DNA of 14,943 bases from Bacteroidales bacterium UBA5621 (GTDB lineage Bacteria > Bacteroidota > Bacteroidia > Bacteroidales > VadinHA17), in contig DIKJ01000118.1 of NCBI GenBank assembly GCA_002424525.1, positions 1-14,943 of the forward strand. The letters are read 5' to 3'. A program made the translations under genes and the position numbers. This document shows, in pieces, positions 6,407-13,980 of this stretch. The notes under the pieces are model-generated. The model saw only the letters and a list, made by a program, of their open reading frames with translations. It ran no database searches and was not told where the DNA came from. How positions within the stretch are numbered: position 1 is the first letter of the stretch; each line of letters starts with the position of its first letter.

Positions 6407-7207
6407 TCAGGGTACTGACCCGTTCCGCAGGGAAGAATCGGAAACACCGGATTTTTCACTTTGAAGCATGTAAATTCCCTCAGTGACTTTTTCTGAAATA
6501 AGCAATTTTGAATTAAGAAAGTAATCTGTGTCAGGATAATGGATGTATATACAGGAACGACCTGATAATAAACGGATTATCTCTTCGTGATTATCGAGGG
6601 GTATAGATGGGCACCCGAAGCTCCGTCCAAGGCGACCGTAACTGGTTATGTACTCTCTGCTGACATATTCGGCACCGTGCATAACTATGGCACGCTCCCT
6701 GGCTTTATCATTCACACCTGGTTCAACCCCATCCAGATAGAGTGACACACCATGTTTCCCATAATAGATCCCATCTGTAAGATAGAAACCCAGACTACTC
6801 TGGTTGGAAGAGGGTTTATTCGAAAAATGGGTTGCATACTCATCACCGCTTTTCTTTCCGTGGGCTACAAGAGAGTGATGGATCACTTTCATGCCGGGTA
6901 TGTCAACTATCCACAACCGCTCGAGGTTGGATGAGACAGAAAAATCGATTATTGTCAGAAGATTGTTTCTGATTTTACCTTCAGATTTAAGGTTAAGAAA
7001 ACCTGTAAGTGCCCTCCTGAAAACTTCATAACCGGGTCTGGGAGAATCGCAATATAGTGACGTGTAACACCAGGTAAAATAGGTGTCGATGTCGTGATTA
7101 TGCGTTTCACGGGCCGGTTTAATCATACTGCTGCTCTGCAGAAAGGTGTTATTGACCGGCAGTACCGATAAAACAAAAGCACAAATTATGAGCCGCATTT
7201 TTGACAT
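6407..7207 (-). CDS. Murein L,D-transpeptidase catalytic-domain family protein (YkuD-like)
   Basis: A 266-residue exported protein resembling the YkuD_2 branch of L,D-transpeptidases, which cross-link peptidoglycan or attach proteins to it through a catalytic cysteine. Visible features are a signal peptide (about 1-22), LWIVDIPGMKVIHHSLVAHG (98-117) with the conserved AHGKKSG, the His motif VMHGAEYVS (175-183, H177), and the Cys motif GRSFGCPSIP (194-203, C199). The His and Cys of the active site are both present, so it should be catalytic. A C-terminal tail of about 40 residues after the domain has no recognisable motif. It lies 95 nt downstream of the large T9SS cargo gene on the same strand. 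Some family members appear inactive or of unknown acceptor, so the exact reaction is inferred. Confidence 0.88.
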   Translation of the reverse strand: MSKMRLIICAFVLSVLPVNNTFLQSSSMIKPARETHNHDIDTYFTWCYTSLYCDSPRPGYEVFRRALTGFLNLKSEGKIRNNLLTIIDFSVSSNLERLWIVDIPGMKVIHHSLVAHGKKSGDEYATHFSNKPSSNQSSLGFYLTDGIYYGKHGVSLYLDGVEPGVNDKARERAIVMHGAEYVSREYITSYGRLGRSFGCPSIPLDNHEEIIRLLSGRSCIYIHYPDTDYFLNSKLLISEKVTEGIYMLQSEKSGVSDSSLRNGSVP

Positions 7208-7302
7208 TCAGGAAGTCTCACTTTAAAACCTGTGCAATATAAAAAAAATCCTCATATTCTTTCAGATAAGATCAGATCAGCTCACTCCGTGGGAATTGTG
7301 TA

Positions 7303-9834
7303 TTAATGCAGAAACGTTACATCGCCGACCATGTCGAAGTATTTCCCGTCGGCGAACCGGCCGGTTGCCCTCCATACATAGACCCCCTGCATAGCAAGAT
7401 TACCGTTTTTGAAATAGCCGTCCCATCCAGTATTGAGATCATTGCTTTCAAATATCAGCACACCCCACCTGTTGAAGATCTGAAGCTTATATTCTATAAT
7501 ATTTTCCTGGAAAGGCCTGAAGACAAAATCCATCTCCGGATAGAGTCCTTCAATCCATTGTCCCCCGGTAGGTCCCGTTTCATTCCACTTGAATACATTC
7601 GGGTATTTCAGGAATCCCTCCTTCCATTCAACCCTTACCGGTGTCTCAAGTACGGCTGAATCTATGCATCCGTCTTTCGAGATAACAATCAACGAAACCC
7701 TGTAGGATCCCTCATTTTCATATTTGTGATAAGGATTCTTCTCGACAGAAGTTTGCCCGTCTCCGAAACTCCAGAGGTATGCCGAGTCGTAATAACTGTA
7801 GTTGTAGAACATCACTATCTGCTGATTATTTACTACATCGATCGGGTATGCATTGAACATCGCTGAAGGATTCCGCAAAACTTTAATTATTCCGTTATGT
7901 ACGGACTGACCTGCGATATTGCTCACTATCAGCCTTACCAGATAATTTCCTGGAATATAGTAAGTATGCACAGGGTTTTTTTCATCAGAGAAGACATTAT
8001 CGCCAAAGTCCCATAAATATGACTCACCATGAAGGCTCTTGTTTATGAACTGAATTGTAAGAGGGGCGCATCCGATTGTGTCGGGTTCAAAGTCTGCAAC
8101 CGGAAGTGGTGGCATAACTACGCTGATATGAATGGTGTCCAACCCCAGGCACCCATGCCTGTCAGGAAAGGTTTCGTAAGTAATTATATGATTCCCCAAC
8201 CCGGCGATTTCCGGATAGAATACATCTCCTGTAACACCGTTACCGGAAAATTCTCCGTCGATGGAGGTAACTCTTAAAGTTACCGGGGGACTTTTCAGAT
8301 AGAGTGTTCCGACGCGGTTTATGATCACCACCGGGAGTGGCACTACGGTTATCACAGTGCTGTCTGAATCTCTGCAAGCCGGATTGGAAATCTCATACTT
8401 TATGAGGTGATCCCCGATGCCTGCAATAACAGGATCGAAGGTATTGCCTGTAACCCCAACCCCCGACCAGGTTCCTCCAAAATCATGAGCAACCAGGGTG
8501 ACCGGAGGGCTGTCAACGCACAAAGTATCTATTGGCGTTATGGTAGCGTCAGGTGTGGCAACCGTTATGATCTTGTCCGCTGAATTACTGCAGCCATTAG
8601 CATCCGTAATATTATATGTTATAACGAAACTGCCGGGGCCGGTGGCTGACGGGTCAAAAAGATTGCCTGTAACTGCGGGTCCCGACCATGTTCCTCCGGG
8701 ATCGTTTGCAATAAGCTGGAATACTATATCTGTCGAACATACAATATCAGGTGCTGTAATTGTTGCATCAGGTATCGGCATTACCGTAATGATCGTTTCA
8801 TCATAGTCCTGACAGCCACTTGCATTTGTTATGCTGTAGCTTATGGTATGATTCCCCGGGCCGGCAACAGGAGGGTTGAAGATGTTTCCGGTGACTCCCG
8901 GTCCCGACCACGTTCCTCCGGGATCCCTGGCAGTCAGTGTGACCGGGGCGGCGTTTGCACACCTCGGGCCAACAGGTGTTATAGTCGCATCAGGATAAGG
9001 TGCAATTATGATAATAGCTGTTGTCACTACCGGCGGATGATCCCCGTTTACAGGATCAGCAGGTGGCCCGGGGATGTTGGGATCGTCATACGGGTTGCAG
9101 TAATTCCAGTTACGAAGAGTTACCTGAAAGAATTCGCCAACCTGCTTATCATTAGCAACATTAATTATTTCCGACCATATTCCTGAACCCGTCACAGGAC
9201 CTGGCAGTGTGACCACTGACCCGGTGTAGGGAAAGACTGCAGGATTCCCATTAATCGTAACGGGTACTCCCGTCATGGTATTATCAGTGCCGTATATCCA
9301 CTGTATCCAGCGGGTACTTACGTTAGGGTTATCTCTTTCCTGGGGAGGGACACAATTGAAGCGTGTCAGGTCGCGGAAGCGAACATTGGCGCGATTCCCG
9401 AAGCAAATCGGGTAAACCGGAGGATCAATGCGCATCCTGCCTCCATTATGGTCATCGTCATCCCACACCGTCACTATCTGCTCCTGTGAGGAAGAAGTAC
9501 ACAACACACCATTGACAACAAGTGTTGCCCTTGGATGATAATTGCAGACATTGCCACGCGATGTGTAAAGATTGGAGGCTGTTGCCTGAAATACTCCGGG
9601 AGCTATCTCGACAGCGTCAACAGTGGCCACACTCCCATTATCCCAATCGTACCTTATCCTTACGCGGGTTCCTGCGTTGTTGACGCCGGTATAAGTAACT
9701 ACCCATGTCGCTGAGACAGGTGAACAGAGTCTATCCGGGGTAATGCTGTTAGCTTTGGAAAAGATAGTACAATCCTGTCCGGAAATATCCAGAGAAAAAG
9801 AGGTCAGTAATATATAAAACAACCATTTTTTCAT
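7303..9834 (-). CDS. Secreted PKD/Ig-repeat protein with gliding-motility-associated (T9SS type B) C-terminal domain
   Basis: An 843-residue exported surface protein. A signal peptide (about 1-19, MKKWLFYILLTSFSLDISG) is followed by a Cys-containing N-terminal region (20-280) with no recognised domain. Next come four Ig-like repeats of about 73 residues (281-353, 356-427, 429-498, 499-573), each built around GGTWSGxGVTGNxFdP and a paired Cys near each end in the first copies. Two PKD domains follow (about 577-655 and 656-735) with the signatures YLWDFGDN and YLWSFGDG. The C-terminus (about 745-843, with YKLQIFNRWGVLIFES, GWDGYF, QGVYVWRATGRFADGK and the terminal strand VGDVTFLH) matches the CHU_C/gliding-motility C-terminal family that directs type IX secretion. 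It is probably a cell-surface or secreted adhesin-like protein; the ligand is unknown. Confidence 0.92.
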   Translation of the reverse strand: MKKWLFYILLTSFSLDISGQDCTIFSKANSITPDRLCSPVSATWVVTYTGVNNAGTRVRIRYDWDNGSVATVDAVEIAPGVFQATASNLYTSRGNVCNYHPRATLVVNGVLCTSSSQEQIVTVWDDDDHNGGRMRIDPPVYPICFGNRANVRFRDLTRFNCVPPQERDNPNVSTRWIQWIYGTDNTMTGVPVTINGNPAVFPYTGSVVTLPGPVTGSGIWSEIINVANDKQVGEFFQVTLRNWNYCNPYDDPNIPGPPADPVNGDHPPVVTTAIIIIAPYPDATITPVGPRCANAAPVTLTARDPGGTWSGPGVTGNIFNPPVAGPGNHTISYSITNASGCQDYDETIITVMPIPDATITAPDIVCSTDIVFQLIANDPGGTWSGPAVTGNLFDPSATGPGSFVITYNITDANGCSNSADKIITVATPDATITPIDTLCVDSPPVTLVAHDFGGTWSGVGVTGNTFDPVIAGIGDHLIKYEISNPACRDSDSTVITVVPLPVVIINRVGTLYLKSPPVTLRVTSIDGEFSGNGVTGDVFYPEIAGLGNHIITYETFPDRHGCLGLDTIHISVVMPPLPVADFEPDTIGCAPLTIQFINKSLHGESYLWDFGDNVFSDEKNPVHTYYIPGNYLVRLIVSNIAGQSVHNGIIKVLRNPSAMFNAYPIDVVNNQQIVMFYNYSYYDSAYLWSFGDGQTSVEKNPYHKYENEGSYRVSLIVISKDGCIDSAVLETPVRVEWKEGFLKYPNVFKWNETGPTGGQWIEGLYPEMDFVFRPFQENIIEYKLQIFNRWGVLIFESNDLNTGWDGYFKNGNLAMQGVYVWRATGRFADGKYFDMVGDVTFLH
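8116..8994 (-). repeat. Four tandem ~220-bp coding repeats (Ig-like units)
   Basis: The four Ig-like units of the T9SS cargo protein are visible at DNA level. The segment coding for the GGTWSG core recurs near 8462, 8681 and 8903, spaced 219 and 222 bp apart. The 23-bp stretches at 8681-8703 and 8903-8925 differ at one position only. The fourth unit (nearest the PKD domains) is diverged: its core reads GEFSGNGVTG without the Trp. This points to internal duplication, with recent homogenisation of the first two units. Confidence 0.85.
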
Positions 9835-9977
9835 GAACCCGGAAATTTTTCTTGTTCAGGAATTATTACTGTACCTCTTTTACGTCTGATGAACCTTTCC
9901 AGTTACATAAACTGCTCAATATTTTTTTAGTTTTATCTGACAGTTCATGGTATTCCGGACCGGGTGCCATAAATCTG

Positions 9978-10036
9978 AAGCAACCACCGGCAGGGGTTAG
10001 TATCGGCTTGTACCCTGCCCCATGGCATTGTGCTTC
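9978..10036 (-). terminator. Two-part hairpin downstream of the DUF386 lipoprotein gene
   Basis: GGCAGGG (9989-9995) pairs with CCCTGCC (10013-10019) over a 17-nt loop. An outer stem is possible between GAAGCA (9978-9983) and TGCTTC (10031-10036), reaching the lipoprotein stop codon. On the minus transcript the structure starts at the stop, but no U-run follows. It may be a terminator or a 3'-end stabiliser. Confidence 0.4.
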
Positions 10037-10650
10037 TAATCCACCCTGACCTTAACAACAATCTTCTTTACCATTGAATTCTCCCCGTCCTTCAAACCCG
10101 GACGGTGGGCATCCTCCGGAAAGAAAATAAAGAACCTTTCAGGGGAGGCTCTGAGGTTATTCTCACTGGTTACAGTAAAAAACTCAATATCCCTTTCCGC
10201 GTCGAAAGGCTCGATTATTTCATACTTCATGGATATTGGCGTTATTCCTATAAGTTCCTTCCCCGAAACAACATATTGAATATCTATATACCTCCTGTGC
10301 GCTTCAAAATTTGCCTCTTCAGGGTTTTTGGTGAGGTACTCGCTGACAGCAACGTAAAGATTATCCCCATCGATATCATAACGCTTAAGTTCCAGTGCTG
10401 ACAGATCATTTTCCTTCAGAAAAATAAATGCAGAGTTCCATCGCTCCATATTCCTGAAATATGAAACAGCCAGTGCTTTCCTGTCAACCGAAGGATCGGG
10501 TTTCACCGTCCATCCGTTAAGCCACTCATTTTTTTCAAACCATTTGTCAGTTTCCGTGGCACTCCATTTTTCAGGATTACTGGTGCCGGAACAACCTGCC
10601 AGACCAGTCAGACTTAATACTACCATAATTCTTAAAAATGTGGGTTTCAT
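10036..10650 (-). CDS. YhcH/YjgK/YiaL (DUF386) family lipoprotein
   Basis: A 204-residue protein from the ATG at 10648-10650 (a longer frame starts at 10674). This start gives a compact lipoprotein signal, KPTFLRIMVVLSLTGLAGC, with the lipobox LAGC at 17-20. The rest matches the cupin-like DUF386 family linked to sugar-derivative metabolism (YhcH, YjgK, YiaL, the beta subunit of EbgC-like enzymes): WNSAFIFLKENDLSALELKRYDIDG (about 71-95), FEAHRRYIDIQYVVSGKE (115-132), and FFPEDAHRPG (176-185), ending KKIVVKV (195-201). Conserved E116, H118 and H182 are probable metal ligands. Most family members are cytoplasmic, so a membrane-anchored exported version is unusual and suggests action on periplasmic or surface sugars. 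It is divergent from the PQQ-type propeller gene. The substrate is unknown. Confidence 0.88.
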   Translation of the reverse strand: MKPTFLRIMVVLSLTGLAGCSGTSNPEKWSATETDKWFEKNEWLNGWTVKPDPSVDRKALAVSYFRNMERWNSAFIFLKENDLSALELKRYDIDGDNLYVAVSEYLTKNPEEANFEAHRRYIDIQYVVSGKELIGITPISMKYEIIEPFDAERDIEFFTVTSENNLRASPERFFIFFPEDAHRPGLKDGENSMVKKIVVKVRVD

Positions 10651-10718
10651 AAACAGATAATTATTGGTTCGCATAATACGATTGGCCTTCTATTGCCGGA
10701 TTGAATATTAACATTCTG

Positions 10719-10726
10719 CAAAAGTA
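10719..10726 (-). promoter_or_regulatory. Possible -7 element of the DUF386 lipoprotein gene
   Basis: On the minus strand this reads TACTTTTG, matching the Bacteroidota -7 consensus TAnnTTTG, 68 bp upstream of the preferred ATG. No TTTG-type -33 element lies at the usual 17-23 nt spacing, so support comes from the -7 box alone. Confidence 0.35.
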
Positions 10727-10828
10727 TTGAAAAACACAATACCCCTCCGTGAAAACAGATCATTCTTTTCAAACCGTACCATTGCCGTGAAATGTTAATT
10801 TTTTATAAATATTAAACCTGCAAGCAAA

Positions 10829-10836
10829 TATTTTTG
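10829..10836 (+). promoter_or_regulatory. Possible -7 element of the PQQ-propeller gene
   Basis: Reads TATTTTTG, fitting TAnnTTTG, 51 bp before the ATG at 10888. No convincing TTTG -33 element is in range, and the area is AT-rich, so a chance match is possible. Confidence 0.3.
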
Positions 10837-10887
10837 ATCAGGTCTTGAAGTGCATCACTTTTTGGAATAAATTTACCTTACACTTAA

Positions 10888-12126
10888 ATGGATAAAATTA
10901 TGAAAAGAAACAATCATCTCATCAGGTTAACAGTTGTTACCCTGATTATTTGTATGTCTGGCTCACTCTATTCCCAGGATTGGCCGCAATTCAGGGGAGC
11001 AGGGCGCGACAGCAAGGTAACCGGGTTCAGTGCTCCGCCGTCGTGGCCGGCTGGTCTTTCGCAACAATGGAAAGTTACTGTAGGCACTGGAGATGCTTCT
11101 CCGGTACTGGTTTCCGGCAGGGTCTATCTTCACGCCAGGCAGGGCGATGATGAAGCAGTATTGTGCCTGGACGCCGCAACGGGAAAAGAGGTATGGAAGA
11201 GCACCTACCCTGCCCCTGCAGTATCAGGACCATCGGCATCCCATCCAGGTCCGAGGAGTACACCAACAGTAGCTGGCGGGAAGGTTGTTACATTTGGCGT
11301 TTCAGGGATCCTTTCATGCCTCGATGCTTCAACGGGTAAAGTGGTATGGAGAAAAGAGAATCCCTCAAATGCGGTCCCGCAATTCTTTACCGGCATGTCA
11401 CCGCTGGTAGCAGATAATATCTGTATTGCACACGTGGGCACCCGGGACAAGGGTGAGATCCTGGCGCTTGACCTTAATAACGGCAATGAAAAATGGAAGT
11501 GGTCGGGTGACGGGCCAGCCTATGCCTCCCCTTCCCTAATGACCATTGACGGGAAGAAAATAGCCGTTGTACAGACAGAAAACAACCTTTTAGGACTCGA
11601 TTTTACTGACGGCAAACTGCAGTGGCAGGTTGCAACACCTGTACAGCAAAGGTTCTATAACTGTCCAAGCCCGTATATAAACGGTCAGATTGTCTATTAC
11701 ACAGGGCAGGGAACCGGCACAAAAGCGGTTCAGGTCAGCAGGGATGGTGATCGCTATACGGTAAAGGAATTGTGGAGCAATCCGGCTGTTGGCGCCAAAT
11801 GGACCACTCCGATACTTAAGGATGGCCACCTGTTCGGATTTACCGACCAGAGAAGGATCTACTGCATCAATGCTTCGACAGGTGTGACTGCCTGGGTGGA
11901 TGAGGGGACCAACAGTGATTTTGCCACCATATCGGACTGCGGCCAGGTAATTATCGGATTTCCCAGTACAGCCAATCTGATCGTTTTCAGGCCTGATACA
12001 AAATCATACTCGGAGATTACCAGGTACAAGGTATCGGAAACACCTGTTTATACCTTTCCGGTAATTGCCGGCAACCAGATCTACATAAAAGATGCGGAGT
12101 CGCTGATATTGTACAGGATAAATTAA
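10888..12126 (+). CDS. Exported PQQ-type (BamB-like) beta-propeller protein
   Basis: A 412-residue exported protein folded as a beta-propeller. A signal peptide (about 1-30, hydrophobic core LIRLTVVTLIICMSGSLYS) precedes DWPQFRGAGRD (31-41), a motif often seen at the mature N-terminus of this group. PQQ-repeat signatures follow: VLCLDAATGKEVWK (91-104), ILSCLDASTGKVVWR (141-155), ILALDLNNGNEKWKW (191-205), LLGLDFTDGKLQWQ (234-247) and RIYCINASTGVTAW (323-336). No PQQ-dehydrogenase catalytic residues or heme motif are seen, so this is a non-enzymatic or binding propeller in the style of BamB, though no BamB outer-membrane assembly role can be asserted. An alternative start is the Met at codon 5 (10900). 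It is probably monocistronic: divergent from the DUF386 gene and convergent with dacA. Confidence 0.88.
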   Translation: MDKIMKRNNHLIRLTVVTLIICMSGSLYSQDWPQFRGAGRDSKVTGFSAPPSWPAGLSQQWKVTVGTGDASPVLVSGRVYLHARQGDDEAVLCLDAATGKEVWKSTYPAPAVSGPSASHPGPRSTPTVAGGKVVTFGVSGILSCLDASTGKVVWRKENPSNAVPQFFTGMSPLVADNICIAHVGTRDKGEILALDLNNGNEKWKWSGDGPAYASPSLMTIDGKKIAVVQTENNLLGLDFTDGKLQWQVATPVQQRFYNCPSPYINGQIVYYTGQGTGTKAVQVSRDGDRYTVKELWSNPAVGAKWTTPILKDGHLFGFTDQRRIYCINASTGVTAWVDEGTNSDFATISDCGQVIIGFPSTANLIVFRPDTKSYSEITRYKVSETPVYTFPVIAGNQIYIKDAESLILYRIN

Positions 12127-12134
12127 AACCTTCC

Positions 12135-12192
12135 GTCGCCAGTATTTTATGGCTGGCAACTTGACAGCAGAGACGGTCTACACGGCCGTTTT
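12135..12192. terminator. Pair of hairpins between convergent genes
   Basis: The first hairpin pairs GTcGCCAG (12135-12142) with CTGGCaAC (12153-12160), with one mismatch and a 10-nt loop. The second pairs GAGACGG (12170-12176) with CCGTTTT (12186-12192), using G-U pairs and followed by T's. They sit between the convergent propeller and dacA genes and could terminate transcription from both sides; the second has the plus-strand U-run expected for the propeller transcript. Confidence 0.5.
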
Positions 12193-12195
12193 TGC

Positions 12196-12969
12196 TTATA
12201 TCCGTTCACGAAGCAGAATATTTCTTAACTCGTTCGAAGTGATCTTCTCTCTGGCAACACCACCCTCGACAACCGTGATGTTTCCGGATTCCTCGGATAC
12301 AACTATCACAAGGGCATCGGAGTGCTCCGACATGCCTATTGCAGCCCTGTGTCTCATACCGAAGCGGGCGGGAAGCATAACCTGATCGGTAACGGGCAGA
12401 GGACACCTTGCGGCAAAGATTTTACCATCCTCGATAAGGAGAGCCCCGTCGTGAAGAGGCGTATTCTTGAAAAAAATAGTCTCAATCAGTTCAGCACTTA
12501 TTCTGGCATTCAGCAACTCACCGCCTTCCGAATAGAGATCGAGACTGCTCCTCCGGCCGACAACGATCAATGCCCCGGTCTTCTTGTTAGCCATCGATTC
12601 CGCTGCCCTGACGATCTCCTCTGCTTCCCTGGGACTGCTCTGCTCATCATCGACTGATGCAAATATCTTTCTCAGCGAAAACCTTCTGCTGCTTATATAC
12701 CGGTTTCCGATTACAAGAAGGAATCTTCTCACTTCCTGCTGGAAGACAATGATCAGCGCAATTACTCCAACCCCTATCACCTGGCCGAACAGAGCGCTGA
12801 TAAGCTCCATGTTAAGCGCCTTGACGACGAGCCAGAAAAGGTAAATAAAAAAGATGCCGATAAAGATGCTTAAGGCAGCGGTTCCCCGGATAAGCTTAAA
12901 CAGCTGAAAAAGTATAATGGCAACCAGAAGAATGTCGATTACATCAAGTATTGTTATATGAAATCCCAT
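12196..12969 (-). CDS. dacA: Diadenylate cyclase (CdaA type)
   Basis: Makes the second messenger c-di-AMP from two ATP, at the cytoplasmic membrane. The 257-residue protein has three N-terminal transmembrane helices (about 9-25, 31-49 and 62-78), a short linker, and a DisA_N-type cyclase domain. The domain shows the DGA motif in PLHDGALLI (171-179) and the RHR motif in RFGMRHRAAIG (202-212), both needed for catalysis, plus VVSEESGNITVV (223-234). Length and topology match CdaA/DacA. The gene follows folP by 23 nt on the same strand, so the two form an operon; c-di-AMP is known to affect cell-wall and osmolyte control in other bacteria, but the role here is not visible from sequence. Confidence 0.95.
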   Translation of the reverse strand: MGFHITILDVIDILLVAIILFQLFKLIRGTAALSIFIGIFFIYLFWLVVKALNMELISALFGQVIGVGVIALIIVFQQEVRRFLLVIGNRYISSRRFSLRKIFASVDDEQSSPREAEEIVRAAESMANKKTGALIVVGRRSSLDLYSEGGELLNARISAELIETIFFKNTPLHDGALLIEDGKIFAARCPLPVTDQVMLPARFGMRHRAAIGMSEHSDALVIVVSEESGNITVVEGGVAREKITSNELRNILLRERI

Positions 12970-12992
12970 GTCAAATAGATTGAATCGTAAAA

Positions 12993-13850
12993 TTAAGGAA
13001 ACATTTTAATATTCCTGAGCCGTGCGGTCAGTCTTACGGCCTCTACCGCCTCCCGCACATCGTGCACCCTCAGGATGTCAGCCCCATTCAGCAGAGCCAC
13101 GCTGTTTAGCACCGTTGAACCGTTAAGTGATTGATCTGACGTGATCCCGAGAGTCTTCCATATCATCGATTTCCTTGAGAGGCCTACCATTACAGGCAAG
13201 CCGGCTATCGAAAAATCGCTGAGAGATCTCAGAATCCCGAAATTGTGATCAATGCTCTTCCCGAATCCAAAACCCGGATCGATGATAATATCCTTTACTC
13301 CTGCGGACCTTAACCGGAATAACCTTTTCCCGAACCAGCTCAGAATCTCAGCAACGACATCCGTGTAGACAGGGTTATCCTGCATTGTACGGGGATTGCC
13401 TTTCATATGCATCATGACGTAAGGCACATTTAATTCCCCGACGACATCAAACATCCTGCTGTCGGCTTCTCCCCCTGATATGTCATTGATCATGTGTGCC
13501 CCGCACTCTTCGACAGCCTCCCTGGCTATATCCGCCCTGAAGGTATCAATTGAAATCACGGCATCCGGCCTCTCCCTGGCAATAAGTCTTACCGCTTCCA
13601 GAACGCGTTTCTTCTCCTCTGTTTCAGAAATATGATCTGCACCCGGCCGGGAAGAATACCCTCCCACATCTATAATATCGGCTCCTTCTTCCAGCATCTT
13701 TGAAGCCGCATCGATTATACCGGCATCATTTGTAAACCTGCTCCCCCTGTAAAATGAGTCGGGCGTGACATTTATAATGCCCATCACCCTCGGGGTGGAG
13801 AGGTCCAGAAGCCTACCCCTCAGGTTAATGTACTGTGGTTTCCCTTTCAA
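12993..13850 (-). CDS. folP: Dihydropteroate synthase
   Basis: Joins 6-hydroxymethyl-dihydropterin diphosphate with p-aminobenzoate in folate synthesis, in the cytoplasm; it is the target of sulfonamides. All family motifs are present in its 285 residues: INVTPDSF (26-33), DVGGYSSRPGA (61-71), ISIDT (99-103), NDISGG (122-127), HMKGNPRTMQ (148-157), DPGFGFGK (191-198), GLSRKSM (223-229) and RVHD (261-264). Length is normal. The intergenic region of 130 bp separates it from the divergent tmk gene, and dacA follows after 23 nt. The wild-type-looking motifs give no hint of a resistance-type variant, but resistance cannot be judged from sequence alone. Confidence 0.97.
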   Translation of the reverse strand: MKGKPQYINLRGRLLDLSTPRVMGIINVTPDSFYRGSRFTNDAGIIDAASKMLEEGADIIDVGGYSSRPGADHISETEEKKRVLEAVRLIARERPDAVISIDTFRADIAREAVEECGAHMINDISGGEADSRMFDVVGELNVPYVMMHMKGNPRTMQDNPVYTDVVAEILSWFGKRLFRLRSAGVKDIIIDPGFGFGKSIDHNFGILRSLSDFSIAGLPVMVGLSRKSMIWKTLGITSDQSLNGSTVLNSVALLNGADILRVHDVREAVEAVRLTARLRNIKMFP

Positions 13851-13920
13851 GTCTGATCTCTGTTGATAATCCGAAATTAGTACTTTTTAAGCAATTGCCA
13901 ACATTCCTGATTTTTTCCCG

Positions 13921-13957
13921 TTTGCCTTTCAAGTTTAAAGTGTCGTTATTACATTTG
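13921..13957 (+). promoter_or_regulatory. Bacteroidota-type promoter of tmk
   Basis: The -7 box TACATTTG (13950-13957) fits TAnnTTTG and lies 23 bp before the tmk ATG. A TTTG (13921-13924) could be the -33 box, with a 25-nt spacer, slightly longer than typical. This is the best promoter match in the window. Confidence 0.5.
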
Positions 13958-13980
13958 TACCTGAAGAAAACAGACAAATA

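Noticed and set aside
6268..6486. Short plus-strand ORF in the spacer before the L,D-transpeptidase
   Set aside because: It overlaps the 3' end of the real gene, lacks any family resemblance or promoter context, and its composition looks random.
8116..8994. CRISPR array reading of the periodic repeats
   Set aside because: The 220-bp period and continuous coding frame show protein-domain duplication rather than short repeats with unique spacers.
8029..9186. Plus-strand open frames opposite the Ig/PKD repeat gene
   Set aside because: They follow the codon pattern of the repeats on the other strand, have no recognisable domains, and overlap a firm coding region entirely.
9852..10049. 65-codon plus-strand frame between the T9SS cargo gene and the DUF386 gene
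   Set aside because: It has no recognisable motif and covers the hairpin at the DUF386 gene end, so a coding function is unlikely.
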